Part shown: piece after piece, positions 49,102 to 61,474 of the stretch
How positions within the stretch are numbered: position 1 is the stretch's first letter
How the letters are laid out: every line of letters begins with the position of its first letter
Origin: CAVTND01 sp963735955
GTDB taxonomy: Bacteria > Pseudomonadota > Gammaproteobacteria > Burkholderiales > Burkholderiaceae_F
Length of the DNA: 64,000 nucleotides
NCBI GenBank assembly: GCA_963735955.1
Contig: CAVTND010000002.1
Span: forward strand, 326,180 to 390,179
Direction: 5' to 3'
Made by a program: the position numbers and the translations under genes
Notes under the pieces: generated by a model
Told to the model about the DNA's origin: nothing
What the model saw: only the letters and a program-made list of their open reading frames with translations
Databases searched by the model: none

Positions 49102-50154
49102 TCAGGAAGGGTGAATGACGCCCTTCCCCGCGGTCTGCGCGTCGAACAGCTTGTAGGCTTCCTCCGCCTGGTCGAGCCGCCAGTGGTGGGTGAACAGGCG
49201 GTCGACGTCGATGCCGCGGTCGGCGATGAACTGCGCGCACTCGGCCTGCCCGACGGTCGAGAACGTCCACGACCCGATCAGCGTCACCTGCCGGCGCAGC
49301 AGATCGGGGCTGACGTCGAGCGTCACGCTGTCGCCTTCGCCGACGTAGCAGACCTTGCCCCAGGTGCGCACCGCTCGCACGGCCTGCGCGCGCGCCTGCG
49401 GCGAGGAGGACGCCTCGAGGCAGAGATGCGCGCCGCGCCCGTGGGTCAGCTCCTTGATCGCCGGCACGACTTCGGGCGTCGTCTTCGGGTTGATGAGCAC
49501 GTCCGCGCCGAGCTCCTTGGCGCGGGCGAGACGCTCGTCGCTCACGTCGAGCGCGATCACCCGCGCGCCCATGGCCGCGGCGAGCTGCGTCGCCGACAGG
49601 CCGACCGGCCCCTGGCCGAAGATCGCGATCGTGTGGTCGCCCTGCAGGCCGAGCCGGTGCAGCGCGCCCCAGGCGGTGCCGGTGCCGCAGGAGATCGCCG
49701 CGCCCGCCTCGAACGAGAGCGCGTCCGGCAGCGGCACCAGCGTCCGCGCCGGGCACTTCATGTACTTCGCGTGCGCGCCGTGGCCGGTCACGCCGTAGAC
49801 CTCGGCGACGCCCTCGACGCAGAGCTGCATCCAGCCGGTCGAGCAATGCTCGCAGACGCCGCAGCCGCGATAGTGATGCTGCATGACGCGCATGCCGACC
49901 TTCGCCTGGCGCTCCGACACGCCCGGCCCGATCGCGGCGACCACGCCGCAGGGCTCGTGCCCGGCGATGGTCGGCCCGCTCGTCTTGCCCAGCCCGAGCG
50001 CGGCGGGACCGCCGACGGCGCGGTAGAACTTGAGGTCGCTGCCGCACATGCCCGAGGCCTTGATCTCGAGCACGACCTCGCCGGGGCCCGGCGTGGGATC
50101 GGGGAACTCGCGGATCTCGAGCTTGCGCTCGCCCGGAAAGACGACGCCTTTCAT
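49102..50154 (-). CDS. Zinc-dependent medium-chain alcohol dehydrogenase
   Basis: An intact 350-aa MDR enzyme. The catalytic zinc site shows Cys in ASGMCGSDLKFY and GHEPCG with the His-Glu pair. The structural zinc lobe is CGVCEHCSTGWMQLC. The nucleotide fold is FGQGPVGLSATQLAAAMGAR. It oxidises an alcohol with NAD(P). The substrate is not evident. It lies 15 bp after the GGT-family gene in the same direction, so the two probably share an operon. Confidence 0.88.
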   Translation of the reverse strand: MKGVVFPGERKLEIREFPDPTPGPGEVVLEIKASGMCGSDLKFYRAVGGPAALGLGKTSGPTIAGHEPCGVVAAIGPGVSERQAKVGMRVMQHHYRGCGVCEHCSTGWMQLCVEGVAEVYGVTGHGAHAKYMKCPARTLVPLPDALSFEAGAAISCGTGTAWGALHRLGLQGDHTIAIFGQGPVGLSATQLAAAMGARVIALDVSDERLARAKELGADVLINPKTTPEVVPAIKELTHGRGAHLCLEASSSPQARAQAVRAVRTWGKVCYVGEGDSVTLDVSPDLLRRQVTLIGSWTFSTVGQAECAQFIADRGIDVDRLFTHHWRLDQAEEAYKLFDAQTAGKGVIHPS

Positions 50155-50169
50155 CTTCGATCCTCCTCC

Positions 50170-51771
50170 TCAGTAAGCCGCCACTGAACCGTCCGAGCGC
50201 GGGTCGGCGCCGCCTTCGAACGTGCCGTCCGGATGGCGGACGACGCACCCGGCGTGCCCCACGATCTCGTCGTAGGCCTGAACGATCTCCACGTCGTGGC
50301 CGCGGCGCCGCAGCTCGGCCACGACCTCCGGCGCAAACCGCGACTCGAGCTTGAGCGTATCGCTCGTCTGGCCCCAGGTGCGGCCGAGGAGCCATCTCGG
50401 CGCCTCGATCGCCGCCTGCGGGCTCAGGCCGTGCACGAGCGTGCGGCTGAACACCGCACTCTGCGTCTGCGGCTGGCCGTCGCCGCCCATGTTGCCGTAG
50501 ACCATCGTGCGACCGTCCTTCGCGAGCGCCATCGCCGGATTGAGCGTGTGGAAGGGCTTGCGCCCCGGCTTGAGCGCGTTGAGCGCGCTCTCGCTCAGGC
50601 TGAACGAGCAGCCGCGGTTCTGCCAGCAGATGCCGCTCGACTTCAGCACGATGCCGGCGCCGAACTCGTGATAGACGCTCTGGATGAAGCTCACGGCGCG
50701 CCCCGCGCCGTCGACGACGCCCATCCAGATCGTGTCGGAGGGCGGCTTGCCCTGGCCCCACGGCGCCGCCCGGTCGCGTGCGATGCCCCCCGCGAGCGCA
50801 TCGAGCTTCGCCGGCGCGAGCAGCGACTGTGCGTCGACCTTCATGTACGCCGGATCCGTGATGTGCTTGTCGCGGATCTCGCGGAAGGCGCGCTTGGTCG
50901 CCTCGACCGCGAGATGCACGAAGTCCGCGCCCACCGGGTCGAGCCCCGCGATCCCGAGCCGATCGAGCTGGCCCAGGATCGCCAGCGAGATCGCGCCTTG
51001 CGTCGGCGGCGGCATGTTGAAGACTCTGCCGAGCGAATGCTCGAGCACGAGCGGCGTGCGGCGCTGCGCGGCATGGGCTTCGAGGTCGGCGAGCGCGACG
51101 GGCGAGCCGGCCGCGGCGAGGTCCGCTGCGATCGAGCGAGCGAGGTCGCCGCGGTAGAAATCCGCGAGGCCCGCGCGAGCGAGCTGCTCGAGCGTCGCGG
51201 CGAGCTTCGGCTGGAAGAAGAGCGCCCCGGTGGCCGGGACATCGCCGCCGGGAAGGAACGCCTCGGCGAACCCCGGCTGCGGCTCGAGCTCCTTCCGCTT
51301 CATGGTGGTGTTCACGTGCTGGCTGCGCGTGACGGGGATCCCGGTCTTGCCGTAGTGGATCGCATCCGCGAGGAGGCGCGAGAGCGGCAGCTTGCCGCCG
51401 AGCTCGCGGCTCATCTCGTACGCCAGCGCCCAGCCGGAGATCGTGCCGGCGACGGTGTTTGCGGCGATCCCGCCGCGGAACGGGATCGAGCCCTTGATCC
51501 CGCGGTCCGCGTACCAGCCGATCGACGCACCTTGCGCCGCCGCGCCGCAGGCGTCGATCCCCTGCGGCTCTCGCCCCGGCACGTGCACGAGCCAGAACGA
51601 GTCGCCGCCGATCGAGTTCATGTGCGGATACACGACGGCGATCGTCGACGCGGCGGCGATCATCGCCTCGACCGCGTTGCCGCCCTCGCGCAGGATCGCG
51701 AGCGCGGACTGGGAGGCGAGCGCGTGCGGCGCGACCGCCATGCCGCGCGTGCCTCGGGTGGGGTTCAGCAT
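50170..51771 (-). CDS. Gamma-glutamyltransferase-family N-terminal nucleophile hydrolase (oxamate amidohydrolase HpxW-like)
   Basis: An intact 533-aa proenzyme. Autocleavage before the Thr of PPSDTIWMGVVDGAGRAVSF would give two subunits with that Thr as nucleophile. Downstream blocks SVYHEFGAGIVL, CWQNRGCSFSL, PGRKPFHTLNPAM and APRWLLGRTWG resemble HpxW, the oxamate amidohydrolase of purine degradation, more than true GGTs. The exact substrate is inference; generic GGT remains possible. The N-terminus (GGNAVEAMIAAASTIAVVYP) is standard. It is encoded directly upstream of the alcohol dehydrogenase. Confidence 0.82.
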   Translation of the reverse strand: MLNPTRGTRGMAVAPHALASQSALAILREGGNAVEAMIAAASTIAVVYPHMNSIGGDSFWLVHVPGREPQGIDACGAAAQGASIGWYADRGIKGSIPFRGGIAANTVAGTISGWALAYEMSRELGGKLPLSRLLADAIHYGKTGIPVTRSQHVNTTMKRKELEPQPGFAEAFLPGGDVPATGALFFQPKLAATLEQLARAGLADFYRGDLARSIAADLAAAGSPVALADLEAHAAQRRTPLVLEHSLGRVFNMPPPTQGAISLAILGQLDRLGIAGLDPVGADFVHLAVEATKRAFREIRDKHITDPAYMKVDAQSLLAPAKLDALAGGIARDRAAPWGQGKPPSDTIWMGVVDGAGRAVSFIQSVYHEFGAGIVLKSSGICWQNRGCSFSLSESALNALKPGRKPFHTLNPAMALAKDGRTMVYGNMGGDGQPQTQSAVFSRTLVHGLSPQAAIEAPRWLLGRTWGQTSDTLKLESRFAPEVVAELRRRGHDVEIVQAYDEIVGHAGCVVRHPDGTFEGGADPRSDGSVAAY

Positions 51772-51838
51772 GCTGGGCCCGTCAGGAGAAGCGAGCCCGG
51801 ATTCTACGTTGGCTGGCGGGCCGCTCCGCTGGCGGCAA

Positions 51839-52294
51839 TCAGCTCTGCACCCAGGGCAGGCCCGCGACCTTCCACCCGCCGACGCTCGCGCGGTGCCCGT
51901 TCGGATCCTTGGCGCCCTCGAACCCTTCGAGCACGTTCAGCGCGTGCGCGTAGCCGAGCTGCGCGGCGGCGATCGCGGCGTGGTGCGAGCGGCCGCCGCT
52001 GCGGCAGAGGAAGAGCACCGGATGGGTCTTGTCGGGGACCTTCGCCAGCAGATCGCGCTCGAAATCGGGATTGCGTACCCCGCCCGGCCAGCCGTTCCAC
52101 TCCACCAGCACCGCGCCCGGGACTCGTCCGACCCACTCCCACTCCGCGCGGGTCCGGACGTCTACCAGTTTCGATCCCGGCTCCGCTTCCAGCAGGGCGG
52201 CAGCCTCCAGCGGCGTCAGCGCACCGGCGTAGGGCAGGCTCATCTGGACCGCGCGGGTACGGGCCAGATCGAGAATTTGCTTCGGTGTCTCCAT
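51839..52294 (-). CDS. Rhodanese-like sulfurtransferase
   Basis: An intact 151-aa single-domain rhodanese. The active-site loop is LCRSGGRSH with the catalytic Cys near residue 110. The CH2A-like VDVRTRAEWEWVGRVPGA is at about residues 43-60. It may move sulfane sulfur between thiols. The ATG at 52294 was preferred because an in-frame extension upstream has no family similarity. It diverges from glnA across the NtrC/sigma-54 control region. Confidence 0.87.
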   Translation of the reverse strand: METPKQILDLARTRAVQMSLPYAGALTPLEAAALLEAEPGSKLVDVRTRAEWEWVGRVPGAVLVEWNGWPGGVRNPDFERDLLAKVPDKTHPVLFLCRSGGRSHHAAIAAAQLGYAHALNVLEGFEGAKDPNGHRASVGGWKVAGLPWVQS

Positions 52295-52389
52295 GGGTTG
52301 CGTATCGGGTGCCGAGCGGATCTTGTGAGTGTAGCGGCGGGCTCGCCACCCGGCGACCCGGAGATGAGTAGGGCAATCATGGGCGATTC

Positions 52390-52434
52390 GCACTTGGTTA
52401 GTGCAGAATAACGGGCGACGCACCAATACCGTGC
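52390..52434 (+). promoter_or_regulatory. Two NtrC binding sites upstream of glnA
   Basis: Two copies of the NtrC half-site pair GCAC-N7-GTGC are at 52390-52404 (GCACTTGGTTAGTGC) and 52420-52434 (GCACCAATACCGTGC). Their centres are 30 bp apart, about three helical turns, as expected for cooperative dimers. They lie about 80-110 bp upstream of the sigma-54 promoter, the usual enhancer distance. Confidence 0.85.
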
Positions 52435-52498
52435 GGAATGAGCCAGATCGATGGCCCGGGTCCCTTGTGGCACAGGGACCTACAGCCCGTGTGACCTA

Positions 52499-52514
52499 TG
52501 GCACGTTTCTCGCA
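52499..52514 (+). promoter_or_regulatory. Sigma-54 promoter of glnA
   Basis: TGGCACGTTTCTCGCA matches the -24/-12 consensus TGGCAC-N5-TTGCA except for one T to C change. The invariant GG (52500-52501) and GC (52512-52513) are exactly ten bases apart. Transcription should start near 52526, giving a leader of about 78 bases before the glnA ATG. Confidence 0.85.
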
Positions 52515-52603
52515 CGAGGGGTTTTAGAACACGGGTTTCGAACGTAACCGACGCTTCGTCTCGCTCAGGGATCGCTCCAGCAAACATCCGATAGGAGAAG
52601 AAC

Positions 52604-54019
52604 ATGGCAATGACTGCCACCGACGTCCTCAAGCTCATCAAGGAAAAGGAGGTGAAGTTCGTCGACCTCCGCTTCACCGACACCCGCGGCAAGGAGCAGC
52701 ACGTCACCGTGCCCGGGAAGTACTTCACCATGGACAAGTTCGAGAAGGGCCACGCATTCGACGGCTCGTCCATTGCCGGCTGGAAGGGGATCGAGGCCTC
52801 CGACATGCTGCTGATGCCCGACCCGGTGAGCGCGCGGCTCGACCCGTTCACCGACGAGCCGGTGCTCAACGTGAGCTGCGACGTCATCGAGCCCTCCGAC
52901 ATGAAGCCGTACGACCGCGACCCGCGGTCGATCGCGAAGAAGGCCGAGGCCTACCTGAAGTCGACCGGCATCGGCGACACCGCCTACTTCGGCCCGGAGC
53001 CCGAGTTCTTCATCTTCGACTCGGTGACCTGGAACGTCGACATGTCCGGCTGCAGCGTGAAGATCAAGTCGGAAGAGGCGCCGTGGTCCTCGGGCGAAGA
53101 CTACGACGGCGGCAACATGGCGCACCGCGCGCCGGTCAAGGGCGGCTACTTCCCGGTGCCGCCGGTGGACACGCTGCTCGACATCCGCAACGCGATGTGC
53201 CTCGCGCTCGAGCAGCAGGGCGTCGAGGTCGAGGTGCATCACCACGAGGTGGCCGCCGCCGGCCAGAACGAGATCGGCACCCGCTTCGCGCCGCTCGTCC
53301 AGCGCGCCGACTGGATGCAGATCCTGAAGTACACGGTCTGGATGACCGCGGCGTCCTACGGCAAGACCGCGACCTTCATGCCGAAGCCGATCGTCGGCGA
53401 CAACGGGTCGGGCATGCACGTCCACCAGTCGGTGTGGAAGGAGGGCAAGAACCTCTTTGCCGGCAACGGCTACGCGGGGCTCTCGGACTTCGCGCTCTTC
53501 TACATCGGCGGCATCATCAAGCACGCCAAGGCGCTGAACGCGATCACCAACCCGGGCACGAACTCGTACAAGCGGCTGGTCCCGGGCTTCGAGGCGCCGA
53601 TCAATCTCGCCTACTCGGCGCGCAACCGCTCGGCGGCCTGCCGCATCCCGTACGTGGACAGCGACAAGGCGCGGCGCGTCGAGGTGCGGTTCCCGGATCC
53701 GACCACCAACCCGTATCTGGCGTTCGCCGCGATGCTGATGGCCGGCCTCGACGGCGTGCAGAACAAGATCCACCCCGGCGAGCCGCTCGACAAGGACCTG
53801 TACCACCTGCCGCCGGAAGAGGCGAAGAAGGTCCCGAACGTGTGCTCGTCGCTCGACATGGCGCTCGAGCACCTCGAGAAGGACCGCGAGTTCCTGACCC
53901 GCGGCGGGGTGTTCTCGAACGACATGCTCGACGCCTACGTCGCGCTCAAGATGGACGAGGTCACGCGCTTCCGCATGACCACGCACCCGCTCGAGTTCGA
54001 CATGTACTACGCGTCCTAG
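52604..54019 (+). CDS. glnA: Glutamine synthetase, type I beta
   Basis: Makes glutamine from glutamate, ammonia and ATP. The intact 471-aa protein has the GS signature FDGSSIAGWKGIEASDM near residue 47, the metal and nucleotide blocks PEPEFFIFD and KPIVGDNGSGMHVH, and the glutamate-binding RNRSAACRIP. The adenylylation Tyr is Tyr400 in DKDLYHLPPEE, so activity can be tuned by GlnE. AGGAG precedes ATG 52604. Transcription is from an NtrC-activated sigma-54 promoter. A strong terminator follows at 54038, separating it partly from DUF4124 and glnLG. Confidence 0.97.
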   Translation: MAMTATDVLKLIKEKEVKFVDLRFTDTRGKEQHVTVPGKYFTMDKFEKGHAFDGSSIAGWKGIEASDMLLMPDPVSARLDPFTDEPVLNVSCDVIEPSDMKPYDRDPRSIAKKAEAYLKSTGIGDTAYFGPEPEFFIFDSVTWNVDMSGCSVKIKSEEAPWSSGEDYDGGNMAHRAPVKGGYFPVPPVDTLLDIRNAMCLALEQQGVEVEVHHHEVAAAGQNEIGTRFAPLVQRADWMQILKYTVWMTAASYGKTATFMPKPIVGDNGSGMHVHQSVWKEGKNLFAGNGYAGLSDFALFYIGGIIKHAKALNAITNPGTNSYKRLVPGFEAPINLAYSARNRSAACRIPYVDSDKARRVEVRFPDPTTNPYLAFAAMLMAGLDGVQNKIHPGEPLDKDLYHLPPEEAKKVPNVCSSLDMALEHLEKDREFLTRGGVFSNDMLDAYVALKMDEVTRFRMTTHPLEFDMYYAS

Positions 54020-54037
54020 GCGGCGCGGCCTGGCGGC

Positions 54038-54070
54038 GGGACGGGGGCGTACGGGCCCCCGTCCCTTTTT
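54038..54070 (+). terminator. Rho-independent terminator after glnA
   Basis: A stem of 11 pairs, GGGACGGGGGC with GCCCCCGTCCC, and a short loop followed directly by TTTTT. It would stop most glnA transcripts and limit read-through into glnLG. Confidence 0.9.
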
Positions 54071-54195
54071 GAGCCGCCGGACCGCCGGTCGAGCCCGAGC
54101 CGCGTGAAATAGGCCCCTGGAGGCCTAAAAAGTGTTTTGTAATCAGAGTGCTCTTGGCCTAGACTTGAAGGCCATCCTCGCTTCAGGCGGTTTCC

Positions 54196-54690
54196 ATGGC
54201 ACTCGCGACACGTTGGCTTGCCTGCACTGCATTCGCCGTGGCGAGCAGCGCGTACGCGCAGCAGCAGGGCACCGGCACGGTCTGGCGCTGCACGGAGCCG
54301 GACAACCGCGCGCACTACACGAACATCAAGAAAGAGACCGAGGGCAAGCAGTGCATCGTCGTGACCCGGGAGGTCTCGGTGGTGTCGGCGCCGGCCCCGG
54401 CGCCGCGGGCGGCCGCCACACCCACGCCCCCGGGCTTCCCCAGGGTCGACAAGGACACGCAGAAGTCGCGCGACGACGGCCGCCGGCGCATCCTCGAGGA
54501 CGAGCTCACCACCGAGCAGAAGGGTCTCTCCGACGCAAAGGTGAAGCTTGCCGAGCAGGAGGGGGTCCGCAACGCCGACGAGAAGAACTATCAGCGCGTC
54601 CTCGACCGCCTGAAGCCCTATCAGGAAGCGGTCGAGCGGCACGAGCGCAACGTCTCCGCTCTTCAGCGGGAGCTCGCAGCGCTCCGGTAA
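54196..54690 (+). CDS. DUF4124-domain secreted protein
   Basis: An intact 164-aa protein. The signal peptide (WLACTAFAVASSAYAQQQ) is followed by the DUF4124 motif VWRCTEPDNRAHYTNIKKET. A charged helical C-terminus (about residues 90-164) probably forms a coiled coil. Such genes sit between glnA and glnL in many betaproteobacteria. The role is unknown. A periplasmic location is expected. Confidence 0.88.
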   Translation: MALATRWLACTAFAVASSAYAQQQGTGTVWRCTEPDNRAHYTNIKKETEGKQCIVVTREVSVVSAPAPAPRAAATPTPPGFPRVDKDTQKSRDDGRRRILEDELTTEQKGLSDAKVKLAEQEGVRNADEKNYQRVLDRLKPYQEAVERHERNVSALQRELAALR

Positions 54691-54733
54691 GCCCCCGCCG
54701 CCTTCGGGCGGCGCACCCCGGCCGGAGCGGCGG

Positions 54734-55819
54734 ATGAACGCCCCGGCCTTCCCCGGCCTCGATCTGCTCGGCACCGCTGTCGTGGTGCTCGATGCGGAGC
54801 TGCGCGTCCTCTACGTCAACCCGCCGGGCGAGCACCTGCTCGAGGCCGGCGCGAGGCAGCTCGCCGGCCAGCGTTTCCCGGATCTCTTCGTGCAGGCGCG
54901 GCAGTTCGACGCGAAGCTCCGCCACGCGATCGCGAAGAGCTGGGGGTTCTGGGACCAGGCGATCGACCTCGAGCGCCCCGGCCTGCCCCCGCTGCACCTC
55001 AACTGCCTCGCGACGCCCGCCGAGCACGGTCGCGCGCGGCTCGTCCTCGAGCTGCGCTCGATCGATCAGCGGCTGCGCATCGAGCGCGAGGAGCGCAGCC
55101 TCACGCAGGCGGTCGCCAACCGCGAGCTGATCCGCAATCTCGCGCACGAGATCAAGAACCCGCTCGGGGGGCTGCGCGGCTCGGCCCAGCTCCTCGAGCG
55201 CGAGCTCGACCGGCCGGACCTGCGCGAGTACACGCAGGTCATCATCAAGGAGGCCGACCGGCTGCAGCTCCTGATGGACCGCCTCCTCACCCCGCACCGG
55301 CCGCCGCACATCGGCCCGGTGAACATCCACGAGGTCTGCGAACGGGTGCGGAGCCTGATCCTCGCGGAGTTCCCGACGGGCGTATGGATCGTGCGCGACT
55401 ACGACACGAGCCTCCCCGAGATCGAGGGTGACCGGGAGCAGCTCATCCAGGCGGTGCTCAACATCGTCCGCAACGCCGCGCAGGCCTGCGTCGGCGCCCG
55501 CGTGCGCGCCGACGAGCGCCCCGGCGAGATCGTCCTGCGGACGCGGATCGCGCGCTCGGTCACGATCGCGCGCCGCCGCCACCGCCTGGCACTGGAATTG
55601 CAAGTGATCGACAACGGGCCCGGGATTCCGCGCCGAGTTGCGCGAGCGGGTGTTCCATCCGCTCGTGTCGGGCCGCGAAGGCGGGACCGGGCTGGGACTG
55701 ACGCTGGCGCAGACGTTCGTCCAGCACCACCACGGCGTGATCGAGTGCGACAGCCAGCCGGGGCGGACGTGTTCGGGATCGTGCTGCCGCTCACGCGCAA
55801 GCCGCAAACGCAGGACTGA
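54734..55819 (+). CDS. glnL: Nitrogen sensor histidine kinase NtrB (frameshifted)
   Basis: About 365 aa. An N-terminal PAS domain (TAVVVLDAELRVLYVNPPGE) is followed by the phosphorylated His in RNLAHEIKNPLGGLRGSAQL near residue 137. The ATPase domain has NIVRNAAQA (N box), DNGPGIP (G1) and GGTGLGLTLA (G2). An extra C near 55632 breaks DNGPGIP from ELRERVFHPL, and another indel near 55768 precedes VFGIVLPL. NtrB phosphorylates NtrC when nitrogen is scarce and, with PII, dephosphorylates it when nitrogen is ample. Confidence 0.93.
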   Translation: MNAPAFPGLDLLGTAVVVLDAELRVLYVNPPGEHLLEAGARQLAGQRFPDLFVQARQFDAKLRHAIAKSWGFWDQAIDLERPGLPPLHLNCLATPAEHGRARLVLELRSIDQRLRIEREERSLTQAVANRELIRNLAHEIKNPLGGLRGSAQLLERELDRPDLREYTQVIIKEADRLQLLMDRLLTPHRPPHIGPVNIHEVCERVRSLILAEFPTGVWIVRDYDTSLPEIEGDREQLIQAVLNIVRNAAQACVGARVRADERPGEIVLRTRIARSVTIARRRHRLALELQVIDNGPGIPRRVARAGVPSARVGPRRRDRAGTDAGADVRPAPPRRDRVRQPAGADVFGIVLPLTRKPQTQD

Positions 55820-55838
55820 GAGAACAGGTTGGTATCCG

Positions 55839-57259
<1,421 letters not shown>

Positions 57260-57405
57260 CGGCGGGCCGCGCCCAGGGCCGGGAACGGCTGCGGACCCCG
57301 AAGGCCGGGTCCGGATCCCGCAATCCGGGAAGATTGGTGCATTGCGGCGGCTATGCTGCACCGCATACAATAGCGTCCTCTTCTCCGCCCGTCGAGGACG
57401 CCCCA

Positions 57406-59017
<1,612 letters not shown>

Positions 59018-59019
59018 CC

Positions 59020-59036
59020 GGCCGGTAGCGCCGGCC
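59020..59036. terminator. Hairpin after malate synthase
   Basis: GGCCGG and CCGGCC pair around TAGCG two bases after the aceB stop. There is no T-tract, so this is a weak or processing hairpin rather than a clear terminator. Confidence 0.4.
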
Positions 59037-59093
59037 GCCCCCTAAGGGCATACTCCGCGGCGGTTCGAACCCAAGCATCCGCCGGGGAGGGGG

Positions 59094-60312
59094 ATGGTCG
59101 AATTCCAGCCGGAGGGCGTGCTGTTCGTACGCCCGTTCCTCGCGGTCACCACCGGCATCGTGGTGCTCTTCGTCGGCAAGGCACTCGCCCGGCGGGTTGC
59201 GCTGCTGCGCGAGTACAACATTCCGGAGCCGGTCACCGGCGGGCTGCTGTTCGCGGTGGCGTTCTGGCTCGTCTACCTCGTCTCCGGCTACCGGGTCACC
59301 TTCGAGCTGACGGCGCGCGACGTGCTCCTCGTCTACTTCTTCACGACCATCGGGATCAACGCGCGCGTGAGCGACCTCAAGGCCGGCGGGCGGCCGCTCG
59401 TCCTTCTCCTCGGGGCGGTGGCGGTTTTCATGGTGCTGCAGAACGCTCTGGGCATCGCCGTCGCCGCCCTGGTCGGACGGCCCCTGGCGATGGGCGTGCT
59501 TGCCGGCAGCATCTCGTTGCTCGGCGGGCACGGCACCGCCATCGCCTGGGCACCGGCCTTCGCGGAGCAGCACGGGATCACGAACGCGCTCGAGATCGGC
59601 GTTCTCCGCCACGGTGGGGCTCGTCCTCGCGAGTGTCGCCGGCGGCCCGCTCGCGCGCTTCCTCGTCCGCCGGTACCGGCTGGAGGGCCCGCCCGGCGAG
59701 GCGCCCGATGTCGGCGTGCACTACGGCGACGCCCAGGCCGGCATCGACTACTTCTCGTTCCTGCGCGCGATCCTCGCGATCCACGTGTGCGGGGTCGTCG
59801 GCATCCTCGCCCACCAGTGGCTGGAAAGCGTCGGCTTGAGGCTGCCGCTCTTCGTGCCCTGCCTGCTAGCCGGCATCCTGTTCGCCAACCTGCTGCCGCG
59901 CATCGCGCCGCGCGTCCCCTGGCCGACCCGCAGCCCCGCGCTCGCGCTGATCGCCGAGGTGTCGCTCGGCGTGTTCCTCGCGATGTCGCTCATGAGCATG
60001 CAGCTCTGGGCGCTCGCCGATCTCGCCGGCCCGCTGCTCGCGGTGCTCGGCCTGCAGCTCGTCCTCGCGGTCCTCTTCGCGCTGTTCGTGGTCTTCCGCC
60101 TGCTCGGCAGCAACTACGACGCCGCGGTGATCAGCGCCGGCTTCATCGGCTTCGGGCTCGGCGCGACGCCGACCGCGATGGCGAACATGACCGCCGTCAC
60201 CCAGCGCCACGGCGCCTCGCACGTCGCGTTCCTGGTCGTCCCGCTCGTCGGCGCGTTCTTCATCGACCTGCTGAACACGGTCGTCATCCGATTGTTTCTG
60301 GCGGCGTTGTAG
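59094..60312 (+). CDS. gltS: Sodium/glutamate symporter GltS (one frameshift)
   Basis: About 405 aa with ten helices in two inverted repeats. The re-entrant loop signatures are GSISLLGGHGTAIAWAPAFA and, in the second half, FIGFGLGATPTAMANMTAVT. An extra T near 59602 breaks the frame between GITNALEIGV and SATVGLVLASV. GGGGAGG precedes ATG 59094. It imports glutamate with sodium, which fits the nearby nitrogen genes, although it lies beyond aceB and has its own start. Confidence 0.92.
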
Positions 60313-60425
60313 GCGGCGCGGGGCGGATACCCACGCCCGCCGCAACCGGCGGGTAACGTCGACCGGGACAGGAAGCACTCCGATCGACCGAACTCAGTCG
60401 CGATCTCACCCGTACCGTCCTCGCG

Positions 60426-61474
60426 GTGCTCGCCATGGGCGGCCTGATCCTCGCGTCCGTCTGGATCCTCCGGCCGTTCCTCGCCGCGGTCATCTGGGCG
60501 GCCATGATCGTCGTCTCGACCTGGCCGGTGATGCTCGCGGTGCAGGGCCGGCTCTGGAACAAGCGCTGGCTCGCGGTCACGGTGATGACGCTCGCGCTGC
60601 TGCTCGTCTTCGTCGCGCCGTTCTCGGCGGCGATCGGCACGATCGTGAAGCACGCCGACGAGGTCGCGGGCTGGGCGAAGGGCTTGCGCGGTCTCAAGGT
60701 GCCCGTCGCACCCGACTGGGTGCGAAGACCCCGGTCGTCGGCGAGCAGGCCGCGGCGGTCTGGAACGAGTACGCGACGAAGGGAGTGGAGGACCTCGACG
60801 AGGTAATCGCCCCGTACGCGGGCCGCGGCGTGCGCTGGTTCGTGTCGCGAGGTCGGCGGCTTCGGCCTCGTCAGCGTGCAGTTCCTGCTGACCGTGGTGA
60901 TCGCGGCGATCATGTATGCGGTGGGCGAGTCGTGCGGCCGGTGGGTCCGGCGCTTCGGCCGGCGCGCTCGCGGGCGAGCGCGGCGACAACGTCGTGCAAC
61001 TCGCCGGTAAGGCGATCCGCGGCGTCGCCCTCGGCGTCGTCCTCACCGCGTTCATCCAGGCGCTCCTCGGCGGCATCGGCCTTCGCGGTCGCCGGCGTGC
61101 CGTTCGCGGCAGTGCTCACCGCGGTCATGTTCCTGCTCGCCGTCGCGCAGATCGGCGCCGTGCCGGTCCTCGTGTGCGCGCTCGTGTGGCTCTGGTTCCA
61201 GGGCTCGACCGGCTGGTTCATCGCGCTCCTCGTCTGGACGCTCATCGTCGGCAGCATGGACAACGTGCTGCGCCCGATCCTGATCAAGAAGGGCGCCGAC
61301 CTGCCGCTGCTCCTCATCTTCGCCGGCGTGATCGGCGGGCTCGTGTCGTTCGGGCTGCTCGGTCTGTTCGTCGGCCCGGTCGTGCTCGCGGTGGCCTACA
61401 CGCTGCTCGCCGACTGGGTGTCCGAGGCGCCGGACGGTCCGCCGCCGCAACCGCCGCCCGGGGGCGCTGGCTAG
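60426..61474 (+). CDS. AI-2E family (DUF20) transporter (frameshifted)
   Basis: About 360 aa with six to eight helices. The N-terminal block LILASVWILRPFLAAVIWAA and the C-terminal VGSMDNVLRPILIKKGADLP, with LLLIFAGVIGGLVSFGLLGL, are typical of the YdiK/PerM-like AI-2E family. Shifts near 60722, 60855, 60940 and 61085 break the middle. The start is unclear: conserved sequence (STELSRDLTRTVLAV) begins before GTG 60426, but no start codon is in frame there. The family includes transporters and ion exchangers; the substrate is not predictable. Confidence 0.8.
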
